Positions 10,967 through 20,690 of a DNA stretch of 64,000 bases are shown here, one piece after another. The DNA is from Isochrysis galbana (taxonomy: Eukaryota; Haptophyta; Isochrysidales; Isochrysidaceae): assembly GCA_018136815.1 (NCBI GenBank), contig CM030942.1, positions 1,945,171 to 2,009,170 on the forward strand. Reading direction: 5' to 3'. The notes below the pieces were generated by a model, which had not been told where the DNA came from, made no database searches, and saw nothing but the letters and a program-made list of their open reading frames with translations. The position numbers and the translations under genes are program-made. Position 1 is the stretch's first letter, and each line of letters begins with the position of its first letter.

Positions 10967-11504
10967 GGTGCCGACTGCGGTGCGTGGAGCAGGCGCGTGC
11001 GTGTGAGTAAGGCGTGTGGTCGCACGCTGTGTACCGTCGCCGCACGATGCCTGGTGAGCGCAGAGGCCCGGCAGTGGCGAAGGGGGCCGGGTGGGGAGAA
11101 GGGGGGCGCATGTGCCTGCGCCAGGCGGCAGAGGACCGCGTCGCCTCCGATTTGCCCGGAGGTGACGCGGGGGGGCAAGGGGTGGGGAAATACCGGGGGG
11201 GGCTAGAAGAGTGGGAGGGGGGGGAGTACCGAGGGGGGGGAAACATGTCCCGAGCTTCTATTTTCTACCGATGGTGGCGGGAGCGGCCGCGGCGGCCGGA
11301 GATACCGACGGGGGAGGGCCCCGCGCCCGCCGCCCTCACGCGCGCGCCCCTCGCGCCTGGACTATGAATAAAGCTTTCCAGTTTCCCCCCCTTTCCCCTC
11401 CTCCACCCCCCCCCTTCCGCCGCCGCCACGCCCACGCCCACACGCCCACACCCACCAGGCCGGTGCTGGGCAGCCCTGGCGCGCTACCGCCGCGCACTCG
11501 GCCG
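10967..11504. promoter_or_regulatory. Shared upstream region of divergent uL22 and glycosyltransferase genes
   Basis: About 540 bp separates two divergent starts. It is strongly G-rich on the plus strand near 11160-11250 and C-rich near 11390-11420. No TATA box can be assigned. Bidirectional promoter function is inferred from geometry only. Confidence 0.4.
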
Positions 11505-13538
11505 ATGAGGATCGGCAGCAGATGCCTGCTCGCCGCCCTTGGCCTCATGGCTCTCGCCTCCGTCTTCTTTGGCGGTGGCAGCCCGCCCACCACGCATCTT
11601 GCTGCTCCTAGCCAAGCGGCGCCTTTCAGCGCTCTGCAACTGCAGGCTCACCCCGCGAGGGAGCGCCCTCCTTGGACAGCTGTCCAGCACGACGCACGGA
11701 CAGCCAGCACTGCGCCTGAAGCGCCCGTCTCTCGACGATCCACCTCACGCCGCGACAGCAGACACGACGATTTCTCTGATGTATCAAACGCAGCTGCAAT
11801 GCTTGATGGATCACTCGAGGCAGCGCTTCGGATGGCGGTTCCGTCCGGCCCGGGCTTTGTGATGCTATCGTTCGCCAATTCTGCCCTGAATGACCACTTG
11901 ATCAATTTTGTCGCTTTTGCGAAGCGGGCATCGGCACCCTTCGTCATCGGCGCCGTCGACGGGGCAGCCTTCACCATGCTATCTGCTCGCACGGACTCGC
12001 CCACCTACCTGACTCCACTTGCGTCGGGCGGGTTCGCTCTTGACGGCTCCAATCAGCATAGCTCAGGCTCCTGGAAGCGCTTTGCTGGCATGCGCACCGG
12101 CGAGGTGGCTCGCGTTGTGAATCTTGGCTACTCGGTGCTGCATACTGACATAGATGTGATCTGGTTAAAGTCCCCGCAACCGTACCTCATGTGCGAGGGT
12201 CCAGCAGCCGCCCCGGGCGGAGAGTACGGCCCCACCGCACGGTTTTCATGCGAGCCGCTTCTCGTGGCAGACGTCGCCGTTTCATCTGATAACATGTCCC
12301 CCGGCCGCGACACGGAAGGACGGGCAGGGTATTCAGCTGGTGGGACGTTCAATACGGGCTTGCTCTTCATCAGGCCCACTCCCAAGGGGCGTGAGTTTGC
12401 GCGCGAGTGGCACGCCAACGTAGTATCGCCCAAGGTCGGATCCCGCTTCGCCCCGCTCACGAGTGATCAGCAGGTATTCAACCACATGATGCGCAAGCCT
12501 GGGTGGCCAGGCATCCAAGCAAGCCAGGGAGCCTCTGTCATGACAGAGGCGTGGGACGGGCGTGTCACCCTCGGCGCCTTGCCCCTCGCCCTCTTCATGA
12601 ACGGCCATGGCTACTTCGTCCAACGAGCGCACCAGCGACTACAAGTCGCCCCTTTCGCGGCGCATGCCACCTACTCGCTCGACAACCACGATGGGATTGC
12701 GAAGCGCCAAAGATTCCGTGAGGCAGGGCTTTGGCTTGCCGACGAATCCTCCTATTTTGAGGGCCGGTACCTAGCATTGGCGGGTACCGTGCCTCCAGCC
12801 GTCCAGGAAAGGCTACACCGCTACCAGACCAAGCAGCTCGCGCAGACCAACATTGACACACACGCACGAGCGCTCGAGGCCTATGTGGCCGAGTTGCGCG
12901 ACGCTTTGGCCCTCGCACAGGCGCTTAAACGCACGCTCGTGTTGCCGCGCTGGACGTGCTATTGCGACCGCCTCTGGTCGGGCTCAGACGATATCTTCCA
13001 CTTTGGCTGCATGTATCCCGGGTCACAAGATGGGAACTTTGTACCGTTTGGTTGCCCGATGGACCATGTCCTCTCGCCCGCTGCATGGGAGCGCGAGTCC
13101 TTGGCGTACCGCGACCCAGTCTTCCTCGAGCAGCCACGCTTCCGCATCCCGGGCGCCATACGCAACCTGACCTTGGTTGAGCGCGGCGCATGGAACCCCG
13201 CGCGTGCACAGCCTGGGACCTTACCGTTGGGTGTCTCGGTGGAGGAGGCGCGACGAGTGCTTGAGCCGTTGAGAGACGTGCCCGTCTTGCAACTGCCGCA
13301 TGCGCGTGGCTTGATTTGCTCGGTGGATGATCCTGTCGCCTTCAACGCACTCATGGGGCGTGTGTTGCGCGTCCCCACGTGGTGTGCAAAATGCTTTCAA
13401 CCTTGTGAACAGGAGCTCGGGAAATGGCTGCCGGCCGAAGAGATCAAGAAGGGTGCGATGTGGGGGCAGTCATTCTGCTTGCCTCAGAAGCCTCTCCCTA
13501 AATTTGTGCGCGGCAAATGTGCCCTCAACAACGTATGA
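11505..13538 (+). CDS. GT77-like glycosyltransferase, type II membrane protein
   Basis: The protein from the ATG at 11505 has 677 residues and opens with a signal anchor (RCLLAALGLMALASVFFGG), as expected for a Golgi enzyme. The catalytic region, about residues 112-380, has the nucleotide-sugar transferase features of the GT77 group (plant XEG113/RRA arabinosyltransferases): ALNDHLINFVAFAK, VVNLGYSVLHTDIDVIWL with the metal-binding D-x-D near residue 215, GTFNTGLLFIRPT and LTSDQQVFNHMMR. A second conserved region (residues 430-650) with LVLPRWTCYCDRLW and FVPFGCPMDHVLS matches my recollection of the XEG113 C-terminal half. An upstream in-frame ATG at 11364 would add a Pro/Arg-rich leader and is less likely. 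Acceptor (extensin, glycoprotein or polysaccharide) unknown. Apparently intronless. Confidence 0.85.
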   Translation: MRIGSRCLLAALGLMALASVFFGGGSPPTTHLAAPSQAAPFSALQLQAHPARERPPWTAVQHDARTASTAPEAPVSRRSTSRRDSRHDDFSDVSNAAAMLDGSLEAALRMAVPSGPGFVMLSFANSALNDHLINFVAFAKRASAPFVIGAVDGAAFTMLSARTDSPTYLTPLASGGFALDGSNQHSSGSWKRFAGMRTGEVARVVNLGYSVLHTDIDVIWLKSPQPYLMCEGPAAAPGGEYGPTARFSCEPLLVADVAVSSDNMSPGRDTEGRAGYSAGGTFNTGLLFIRPTPKGREFAREWHANVVSPKVGSRFAPLTSDQQVFNHMMRKPGWPGIQASQGASVMTEAWDGRVTLGALPLALFMNGHGYFVQRAHQRLQVAPFAAHATYSLDNHDGIAKRQRFREAGLWLADESSYFEGRYLALAGTVPPAVQERLHRYQTKQLAQTNIDTHARALEAYVAELRDALALAQALKRTLVLPRWTCYCDRLWSGSDDIFHFGCMYPGSQDGNFVPFGCPMDHVLSPAAWERESLAYRDPVFLEQPRFRIPGAIRNLTLVERGAWNPARAQPGTLPLGVSVEEARRVLEPLRDVPVLQLPHARGLICSVDDPVAFNALMGRVLRVPTWCAKCFQPCEQELGKWLPAEEIKKGAMWGQSFCLPQKPLPKFVRGKCALNNV

Positions 13539-13650
13539 TCGCACGCGCCAGCAGTGGGGAGTGGGGAGATTGATGTGGGTGTTGGTGTTGGTGCACACAA
13601 CTCTCCAGGCACAAGTCATGCTTAAGCCATGCTCATATAAAAATTCTTGA

Positions 13651-14038
13651 CAACTAAGTTTATACTTGGTTGCCCCATGGGGGGGCACGAGCCCCCCCCT
13701 CTCTCCACTCCGCCCCTGCCATGGGGGAGGAACCACTCATCCTCCTGGCACGCCTGATGGCTTGCCATGAGGCCACTGCCCTGCTGACCCACTCTCTCCC
13801 TGGCAGGCACGCCTGCCTCGCGCGTCCTGGCCTGTCGTGGCCAGCCCATCGCTCCAACCCCCCCTCCCCCCCTGGTCGACAGGCAGACAGGTGCAGAGTG
13901 GGGGCCCCAAAGGCCCAGGAGCACCGGCGAGGGAGAGGCAGGGGAGGCCAGGGCCCAGCCCCAGCCTCCTCTGCCCCCTGAGCTGGCCTCCAGGAGCCTC
14001 CAGGGGCCGCCAGAGGGCAGCTGCAGGCCTGCCGCAGG
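13651..14038 (+). mobile_element. SINE-like element, 5' half, interrupted by hAT insertion
   Basis: Starts CAACTAAGTTTATACTTGG and follows the full-length copy at 55447 block by block (CCATGGGGGG, GCACGAGCCCC, GGAGGAACCA, GGTCGACAGGCAG, GGGCCCAGCCCCAGCCTCC, CTGCCGCAGG). It breaks at 14038 exactly where the hAT element begins, and the missing continuation (GCGCGCCATCGCGCG and onwards) resumes at 17886. The pre-insertion junction is therefore readable. Confidence 0.85.
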
Positions 14039-14225
14039 TAGGGCCAGGTAAGAGTTTCGCGAAACTCATTGCGAAACTTGGGTCACTTTTTTGGCCGTGA
14101 AACTTTCGCGAAACTTGGGCCCAAAAATAGCCCGTATACGTACGAAACTCCGCGAAACTCAGCGAGGAGCGAGGAGCGAGGACAGGCGAGAGAGAGAGGC
14201 CAGAGGCCAGAGAGAGGAGAGAGGC

Positions 14226-14810
14226 ATGCCCCGTGCTCGCTCCCAAGGTGAGCCAGCGCGCGCGTCGCGCGGCCCATCCCCAAGCGCCGCCAGCCCGCTA
14301 GCGCCACCACAGCCCTCGCCCGGCACGCGCGCATCCGTCCTCCTCACTCACCTCCACCTCCTTCCCTCCCGTCGCTTCTCGTCAGCGTCAGCGCCAACGT
14401 TGAGACGAGGACGACCATCATCACGTCGGCGCTCGGTCGTCGCGTCCGACGATGAGGACGCCGGGATCTCGGGCAACGAGAACCGGGAGTCCACCAAAGA
14501 GGCCGAAGGAAGAGAGAAGGAAGAGGAGAGCGAGAGCGAAGGAGAGGAGGAGAAGGACGAGATGACGTGCGCGAGTACGAGTACGAGTGCGACGAGCGAC
14601 GATGGACTCCGAGTAGGTGATGCAGCAATTCACAAGCACCTCGGCGCCTGCACCGTGATGTCATTCAAGACTGAGGTGCGCGAAGACGGGAGAGTCGCGG
14701 ACATTGTGCAGGTGAAGTACTTTTCAAAGATATTCCGTGTAGAGCAGGAGCACTCGGTGTGTCGCATTCGCGATGTCTCAGAGGCAAAAAGAAATAACAG
14801 TAAACAGTAA
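14226..14810 (+). CDS. Unknown accessory ORF within the hAT element
   Basis: A 194-codon frame from the ATG at 14226. The N-terminal two thirds are low complexity (Ser/Pro/Arg, then a Glu/Lys-rich acidic stretch and Ser/Thr repeats). The last 60 residues look folded: RVGDAAIHKHLGACTVMSF, VADIVQVKYFSKIFRVE and HSVCRIRDV. That part resembles small beta-barrel domains of the Tudor or SH3-like type, by eye only. It may be the first part of the transposon protein spliced to the downstream transposase, or a captured fragment. Its last 50 bases lie in the repeat block that recurs at 18599. Confidence 0.4.
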   Translation: MPRARSQGEPARASRGPSPSAASPLAPPQPSPGTRASVLLTHLHLLPSRRFSSASAPTLRRGRPSSRRRSVVASDDEDAGISGNENRESTKEAEGREKEEESESEGEEEKDEMTCASTSTSATSDDGLRVGDAAIHKHLGACTVMSFKTEVREDGRVADIVQVKYFSKIFRVEQEHSVCRIRDVSEAKRNNSKQ

Positions 14811-15472
14811 AAAGAACAGAGAAAGAAGAGAAAAAAACCCAGAGTATATAGGGCGGTTCTCAGCCCTTCCCATCGGCCCTATGGCTACGTAAACTCTCGC
14901 GTGGCATAGTGGTTCAACCCACCGCCTCCACCAACCTTTTGCTCTGGGTCGCGAGTTCGAGTCCGGACGGAGCGCTCTGCAGTTCGAGCCCCGCTCCTTC
15001 TCCTCTCCGCTCTTCTTCTACCGTTAAATTCCACGCTCTTCTTCTACGGTAAAAATCCTGCCTCTTCCTACTGTTAAAATATCCTGCCTTCCTACCGTTA
15101 AAATCCTGCTTCCGCCTACTGTTAAAAAAAATATCCTGCCTTCCTACCGTTAAAATTCTGCACTCCGTCTACCGTTAAAATCCTGCCTCCGTCGCCTTGC
15201 CAAGACATTTCCTCTGCCTTCCTGCCGACTTCCTTGCCAGTTCCTTCCGCCCCGGTTTCCCGCTTGTCTGCAAATCGGTTTCACCGCATTACGACCAAGC
15301 TTAGTGGGGAAACTCCTCGTCCAGTTCCGTTACCCGAAAATCTCGTTCATCTCGTCGGGCCCCAGGGCCATCTCGTTCATCTCGTCGGGCCATCAAGGCC
15401 ATCTCGTTCATCTCGTCGTCGGGCCATCAGGCCATCTCGTTACAATCCAAGCTGCGGCTTTGATTTCCACAC
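14761..15472 (+). repeat. Composite repeat block, copy 1 (inside hAT)
   Basis: 712 bp beginning GTCGCATTCGCGATGTCTC and ending GCTTTGATTTCCACAC. A closely similar 768-bp block in the same orientation lies at 18599-19366. It contains in order an A-rich stretch, a tRNA-like segment, a tandem array with the unit CCTACCGTTAAAATCCTG (about 15030-15185), and a tandem array with the core ATCTCGTTCATCTCGTCGGG (about 15340-15440). Confidence 0.85.
14902..14964 (+). repeat. tRNA-derived SINE-like segment, copy 1
   Basis: Contains a pol III A-box-like TGGCATAGTGG at 14902-14912 and a B-box-like AGTTCGAGTCC at 14954-14964, 41 bases apart. The flanking stems do not pair into a cloverleaf, so this is not a functional tRNA gene; it is the head of a tRNA-derived SINE or a decayed tRNA. 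Confidence 0.6.
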
Positions 15473-15551
15473 GGTGGCGTTGCGAGATCTCCGTCGGGCC
15501 GATGAACACACGCGGACAACAACGGAGAGCTCCCCTGCGGCATCGTGCTCC

Positions 15552-17693
15552 ATGAGCAACACGGGCCGACGCGTCGATCGCGCCGCATTTGTTGCGGTTG
15601 ATTTGTCAAATGATTCCGAGGATTGTGAGTTTGACATCAGTCAAGGCCGGCCGCAGTTAGCGGCACATGAACGAGGCCGCGTAATGCGGCAAAAGCCTCC
15701 GATAGGGAAAAGGGGACGGAAGGAAGCTGGAAGGAAGACTAAGGATCCGAAGAGCGTGAAGGCGACGACCCGCCTGGCTGAATTCCCCGATCAGACTTTC
15801 CTCATCTCCCAAGGCAAGCTCTATTGCAAGGCCTGCAAGACTGATGTCACACTAATCAAGAGCAGCATCCACAAGCATATCAGCACTTCCAAGCACAAGG
15901 ATAACTTGGCCAAATTCAATCTTCGAAACGCTTGGGACGAGGACATCAAAGTCTTTCTGAGCGATTACTTCAAGGAGCATCCCGATGAGATTGGTGGCAC
16001 CAATATTGCCCCAGAGACTTTGCTCCACCGCTACAGGGTAGTTGCAGGGTGTCTCAAGAACGGCGTGCCCCTCGAGAAGGTTGACGGTCTCCGGCCCCTG
16101 TTAGAGGTAGGAGGCCGGGCCCTCTGTCACAGCAGCGGCCTCCGCGCATTCATTCCGAAGATAGAAGAGCAGGAGATCTTGCGGCTTCGAGGCGAGCTGG
16201 AGAATCAATATGTCAGCATTATCTTTGACGGGACAACTCGGCTAGGCGAGATCGTTTGTGTTTGCGCTCGTTACACCGCGTTGGATTTCGAATGTGTGCA
16301 CAAGAGGCTGCTAGCTGCAAAGACCATGGCCACTCACATGGATGGGCAACATCTTTGTCGCTTCATCACGTCGATCTTGCTGCGCACTCTGCAACTTGAT
16401 GGTTCCAATGTTGTGGGCATCTCGAGGGATAGCTGCGCCACCAATGGTGTCGCCTGCCGCAACCTAGCCTCCGTGATGTGCCCAAGGGCTATGCAAATTT
16501 TATGTGTGTCTCACACCCTACAACATACAGGTGAGCACTTTGATTTGGAGACGGTTGAGGCCTTCCTAACTCCGTGGCTCATGCTTGTCTCGCACACTGC
16601 AGCTGCCAGTCTTGTGTGGCAAGAGCTGACTGGGGTCGCTATGAAGGGTTATTCTCATATCCGATGGTGGTCGCGGTGGGAGATCATGAAGCAACTGGCA
16701 ACTAAGTTCCACCACCTAGAGGCCTTCATATCTCGTTTGGAGCAACGCAGTATTGGCGACTCGACTACCCGTGCTTTGCGTCGTGTCTTGGACACCAAGA
16801 AGGAGCAGTTGCAACTAGAGCTTGCGGCAGCTCTCGATATGGAGCTGTTGTGCTCGACGACCTACAAGCTTGAGGGCGATGGACTCGAAATCCTTTTAGC
16901 TTTTGATGCTGTTGAAGAGATCCGGAGTAAGTATCACACGATTGGACTAGAACCTAACACTATGCCCAACCTTGCCGCCATTCTTCGTGCTAGTGAGCCC
17001 ATTGTTATTGGTCTGAAGACGTATGAGTGGTTTGATGCACCATATAATGCCTGGTACGCTGGCACCCTCCATCGCATTCAATCGGGTACCTACAACATCA
17101 AATATGCAGATGGCAGCACGATAAATGTGATGACATAAGCAGAGATTCGGGCGGTCATTGACGTTCGGGCGCTTCCTCAGTGGCAAGCATCGATTGATCG
17201 TGTGAAGGGGGGCTTCAAATACCTCGAGAGCCGTTTGACTGACAATTGCGCAGCGCCATATCAATGCAAGGAGCAGCATCAAGAGATGGGACTGCTGAGG
17301 GCTCTTGACCCCTCCTTTGCCAAGGATATAGATTCAGCTTGGATCCGGTCGCTTTCCGCTATGATCTGTTTTGCTCACATCCGTGAGGATTTGGCCGATC
17401 AGCTGGAGCAAGAGCTCCATGTGTATCAAGCCAACGCCGCAGCCTTCACGGTCGACCGCGGCGACATTGCCAACTTCAGCACCAAGGTGCTACAATGGTG
17501 GGCGTGCTACCATTCCAGAATCCCGAATTGGGCTATTGTAGCTCGAATCACATTCTCTCTTACACCGTCTTCTGCAGCTTGTGAGCGTGTGTTCTCTCTG
17601 ATGAAGTCTATGTTTGGTCACCTCCAGACCAGCTGTCTTGCGGATCAAGTGCAGGCTGGCTTGCTCTTGCGCTATAATGATCGCTCTTGTTAG
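15552..17693 (+). pseudogene. hAT transposase with one in-frame stop
   Basis: The frame from the ATG at 15552 runs to TAA at 17136-17138, and the same frame continues open to the stop at 17693, so a single TAA interrupts it. A BED-like finger is visible (CKACKTD with HKHISTSKH, about residues 90-115). Mid-region blocks include YVSIIFDGTTRLGEIVC and GISRDSCATNGVAC. The C-terminal dimerisation motif is clear: FSLTPSSAACERVFSLMKSM then LRYNDRS. Just before the stop there is a Tudor/agenet-like segment (YNAWYAGTLHRIQSGTYNIK), unusual in a hAT transposase. Either the stop has killed the enzyme or it is removed by splicing or readthrough; intact TIRs suggest recent activity. I place the start at 15552 since the upstream frame covers the tandem repeat block. 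Confidence 0.88.
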
Positions 17694-17885
17694 AATTTCT
17701 GGTTTTGAGTGCACCATAGGATGGCACTTTGAATTGCATGCACATACATATAACGCCCCTTAACAGACGCGAAACTTGCAAAACTTATTGCGAAACTTGG
17801 GTGGATTGGTGCGAAACTTTGCGAAACTTTTGCGCGAAACTTGGGGGGGTCCGGCGCGAAACTCTTACCAGGCCCTAGCCGCAGG

Positions 17886-18115
17886 CGCGCCATCGCGCGT
17901 GCCGCAGGAGAGGGGAGAGAGAGCGCGGAGAAGGGGGTGGGCGGAGCGAGAGCTCCGCTCACCGGAAAATATGTAAGTCCCGCACCTGTTTACAGGATAA
18001 GTCGGGACAGAGTCGGCCGCCCACTCGGAGACACGGGAGGAAGGGGAGGAAAGATCACCGGGGGGGGGCGCGGGCCACCGGACCATATCTAAGCCCTTCA
18101 CCCCTATCCCCCTAG
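17886..18115 (+). mobile_element. SINE-like element, 3' half, beyond the hAT insertion
   Basis: Resumes GCGCGCCATCGCGCGTGCCG and follows the 55447 copy through GGTAAGT-like, CTGTTTACAGGATAAG, the GGCCGCCCACTCGGAGACAC block and CCTAGTAGTG, ending near 18115. The usual 3' end (TATTAAAAGG plus T-run) is absent, so the copy is truncated or rearranged, and no outer target duplication is found. Confidence 0.75.
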
Positions 18116-18598
18116 TAGTGCACGGGGCTCTTCTCGCGTCTTTTTCAAGTATCTCCGCGTTTTCGCGGCAATCGTGTGTCGCTCGGGGTGTCGGCCTGTA
18201 AACATACCGTAAACAGGCGTGAGTCTTACCTTTTCTTGGGTCAGATCGCGTCATTTTTTTGTCGTTCTTTTCTCGCGGTTCTCTTCGTTCTCTTGCGGGC
18301 GTGCGATGCCTGCGCGCGCCATGGCACCCCTCTGAGGGGACCCTCGGGTCCCCCCCAGAGGGCCAGCTGGGCCAGCTCAGGGGGCAGTGGAGGCTGGGGC
18401 TGGGCCCATGGCCTCTCCTGCCTCTCCCTCGCTGGCCTCGCTGGTCCTGGGTGCCCTCCTGGCGGCTCAGGTGGTCTGTGGCTCAGTGGTGGAGTGGGGG
18501 GTCAGTACGATCAGGGGCCAGTGCAGGCGAATGCGTGCGGCGCGCGATGCGCGCTCGGCGAGGGTCTGTGCCAGAGTGATGTCAGCTCAGTCCCTGCT
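18116..18598 (-). repeat. Scrambled SINE-like fragments
   Basis: Contains pieces in the opposite orientation to the preceding copy: GTAAACAGGCGTGAGTCTTACC near 18210 matches, reversed, the GTAAGTC/CTGTTTACAG segment, and 18355-18460 (GGCTGGGGCTGGGCCC and following) matches the C-rich block reversed. No gene is supported here. Confidence 0.5.
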
Positions 18599-19366
18599 GT
18601 CGCATTCGCGATGTCTCAGAGGCAAAAAGAAATAACAGTAAAGAAAAACAGTCAACAGTAAAAAGAACAGAGGAAGAAAGAAGAAGAAGAGTGAAAAAGA
18701 AGAAAAAAACCTAGAGTATATAGGGCGGTTCTCAGCCCTTCCCATCGGCCCTATGGCTACGTAAACTCTCGCGTGGCATAGTGGTTCAACCCACCGCCTC
18801 CACCAACCTTTTGCTCTGGGTCGCGAGTTCGAGTCCGGACGGAGCGCTCTGCAGTTCGAGCCCCGCTCCTTCTCCTCTCCGCTCTTCTTCTACAGTTAAA
18901 TTCCACGCTCTTCTTCTACCGTTAAATTCCGCACTCCGTCTACCGTTAAAAATCCTGCCTTCCTACTGTTAGAAATCCTGCCTTCCTACCGTTAAAAATC
19001 CTGCCTTCCTACCGTTAAAAATCCTGCCTCCGCCTACTGTTAAAAATCCTGCCTCCGTCGCCTTGCCAAGACATTTCCTCTGCCTTCCTGCCGGCTTCCT
19101 TGCCAGTTCCTTCCGCCCCGGTTTCCCGCTTGTCTCCAAGACGGTTTCACCGCATTAAGACCAAGCTTATTGGTTATTGGGGAAAAACTCCTCGTCCAGT
19201 TCCGTTACCCGAAAATCTCGTTCATCTCGTCGGGCCCCAGGGCCATCTCGTTCATCTCGTCGGGCCATCAAGGCCATTTCGTTCATCTCGTCGTCGGGCC
19301 ATCAGGCCATCTCGTTACATCTCGTTCATCTCGTTACAATCCAAGCTGCGGCTTTGATTTCCACAC
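18599..19366 (+). repeat. Composite repeat block, copy 2 (outside hAT)
   Basis: Second copy of the block at 14761-15472, with extra units in the CTACCGTTAAAAATCCTG array and in the ATCTCGTTCATC array. It includes the tRNA-like A box at 18774-18784 and B box at 18826-18836. It is downstream of the hAT right end, so either the block is an independent repeat family or this is the remnant of another transposon. Confidence 0.85.
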
Positions 19367-19479
19367 CTGCCAGCAGGCAGGGGCTGAGGTTGAGTGTGCA
19401 GGCCCACCCAGGGGGTGTCTGCGATGGAGGAGGGGGGGCATGGGGCCCCCATGACCCTATCAGTTTTACTGATAGTTAT

Positions 19480-19629
19480 CAAAAAAGGAATAGGCTAGGT
19501 CAAACAACAGTTGAAACGCTTTTGAGGTGCCACACCAACTTGTTGCTAGAAGATTTGTTGCGTGATTGGGAGTCTAATGTGCTTCCTTGGGAATTGGAAA
19601 TGGTCGTGGATGAGCCCGAGGAGTCGTGA
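19480..19629 (+). pseudogene. hAT transposase C-terminal fragment
   Basis: A short frame reads KKRNRLGQTTVETLLRCHTN then LEDLLRDWESNVLPW and ends in an acidic tail before TGA at 19627. K-RNRL followed by V-L--H-N-L is the usual end of hAT transposases, after the dimerisation domain. It differs from the end of the transposase at 17693, so it comes from another hAT family. Confidence 0.65.
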
Positions 19630-19697
19630 TGAGTGAGTTATAATACTATTCAATCAATAGTACTATTATTATATACTAGTGTATTATAACATTACTT

Positions 19698-19775
19698 ACC
19701 TGATACGAGGACCTGATATCAGGTCCTGATATCAGGTATCAGGTCGCCGAGACCTAACGACCTGATACCTGACGG
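19698..19775. repeat. CCTGATATCAGG palindrome cluster, locus 1
   Basis: Multiple overlapping copies of ACCTGATA, CCTGATATCAGG and TATCAGG in under 80 bp, with both orientations represented; the run could fold into nested hairpins. The same motif cluster occurs at 45376-45462. Confidence 0.75.
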
Positions 19776-20690
19776 AGCAACTGGCAACTGGGGTCGGCAG
19801 GAGCGGGGACGGCGTCAGTGGTGGGGGCGACGGGCTCGGGAGCGGCTGGAGGAGGATCGGCTGCCTCAGGGTTGATGGGTTGATGTGCTCGAGATCGTTT
19901 TAGTAATGTGTGCGCTCTGAGTGTGTTGCCTAACAACGTATAGGTATAGAAACAGTGAAATAATGTATGACCATTGATCCAATCCAATTACCAATTGCTC
20001 TATGAGCTCGTCTGCGGTCTAAGGCAAGGTCGCACGGGTGCGGCGGTGCGTAGGCGGCGGGGCTCGCTCGAACCTCCAAAAACAAAAATTTCGCGAAAAT
20101 TAGGGCAAGCCTGTCCGAAAATTAGTGCAAAAACAACGAAATCTTCGAAAGAAATTTGGGCAGGTCAGACGCGAAAACCTGGCCGGAGCCAACCCATGGG
20201 CCATCTAAATTCGTCAAAGTCTCGTGAGTTCTCTCTCTTCACGTGAGGAGAGGCGACGGCCCCCCTCTCTTCTTTTTCTTTTTCCCCTTTTTCCCCTTCT
20301 CACGCGCCCGCTCTGTTCACGTTATAGTTTTCTACGTGTTACCATGAGTGTTCGTGAGATAGTGATGATGTTTGGGGTTTTTTATCCGGTTCGACGAAGA
20401 GAGCGCGAGCGATGGCGTCGCTCCTCTCCCTCTCGGCCGCCCTGGTCACCGCGATGGTGCCAGGGCGATAGTCGATAGTGCATAGGCGATTTGGCATTTG
20501 GAAAGGTGCCGGAAGTTCCGGGTGGAGGAGATTTCTTTTTCTTTTGTATTCTTTTCTGCTTGGACGGACCAGTGGCTATGCCTGACCGAGACCCATCATC
20601 CCCTGTCTCCATCTAAATGTCCCCGAACCTACGGGCACCCAGTCCATACATAGCACCGTAAATAGAACTAGGGGATCTGTTTGTGGGCCG
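19776..20690. other. Intergenic stretch, no gene seen
   Basis: No supported coding sequence. Around 20088-20180 there are CGCGAAAA/CGAAAATTAG-type repeats resembling hAT subterminal repeats. The rest is mixed-composition sequence. Confidence 0.3.

Larger units (their letters stand above)
14039..17877 (+). mobile_element. hAT DNA transposon with TIRs and 8-bp target duplication
   Basis: The left end begins TAGGGCCAGGTAAGAG and the right end is its inverted match ending CTCTTACCAGGCCCTA, about 23 bp with one mismatch. The element is flanked by perfect 8-bp repeats GCCGCAGG at 14031-14038 and 17878-17885, as hAT transposition makes. Subterminal copies of GCGAAACTT cluster at 14050-14160 and 17768-17865. 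It encodes a hAT transposase with a BED-type finger and C-terminal dimerisation domain, plus an upstream ORF and a tRNA-like repeat block. It sits inside a SINE-like copy. Confidence 0.93.

Noticed and set aside
12595-12918. Minus-strand frames opposite the glycosyltransferase
   Set aside because: Arg/Ala/Gly-rich shadows of a GC-rich coding region, no motif.
13670-13981. Repeated Pro/Arg/Gly-rich frames in the SINE-like copies (also near 32687, 47289 and 55315)
   Set aside because: They recur only because the repeat recurs, both strands are open, and copies differ by frameshifts; no protein signature.
14895-14975. A possible functional tRNA gene
   Set aside because: A- and B-box-like words are present but the acceptor and T stems do not pair; better read as a tRNA-derived SINE head, also copied at 18774.
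15016-15190. Regularly spaced CTACCGTTAAAA units as a CRISPR array
   Set aside because: Units are contiguous, variable in length and without unique spacers; the genome is eukaryotic and the array is part of a dispersed repeat.
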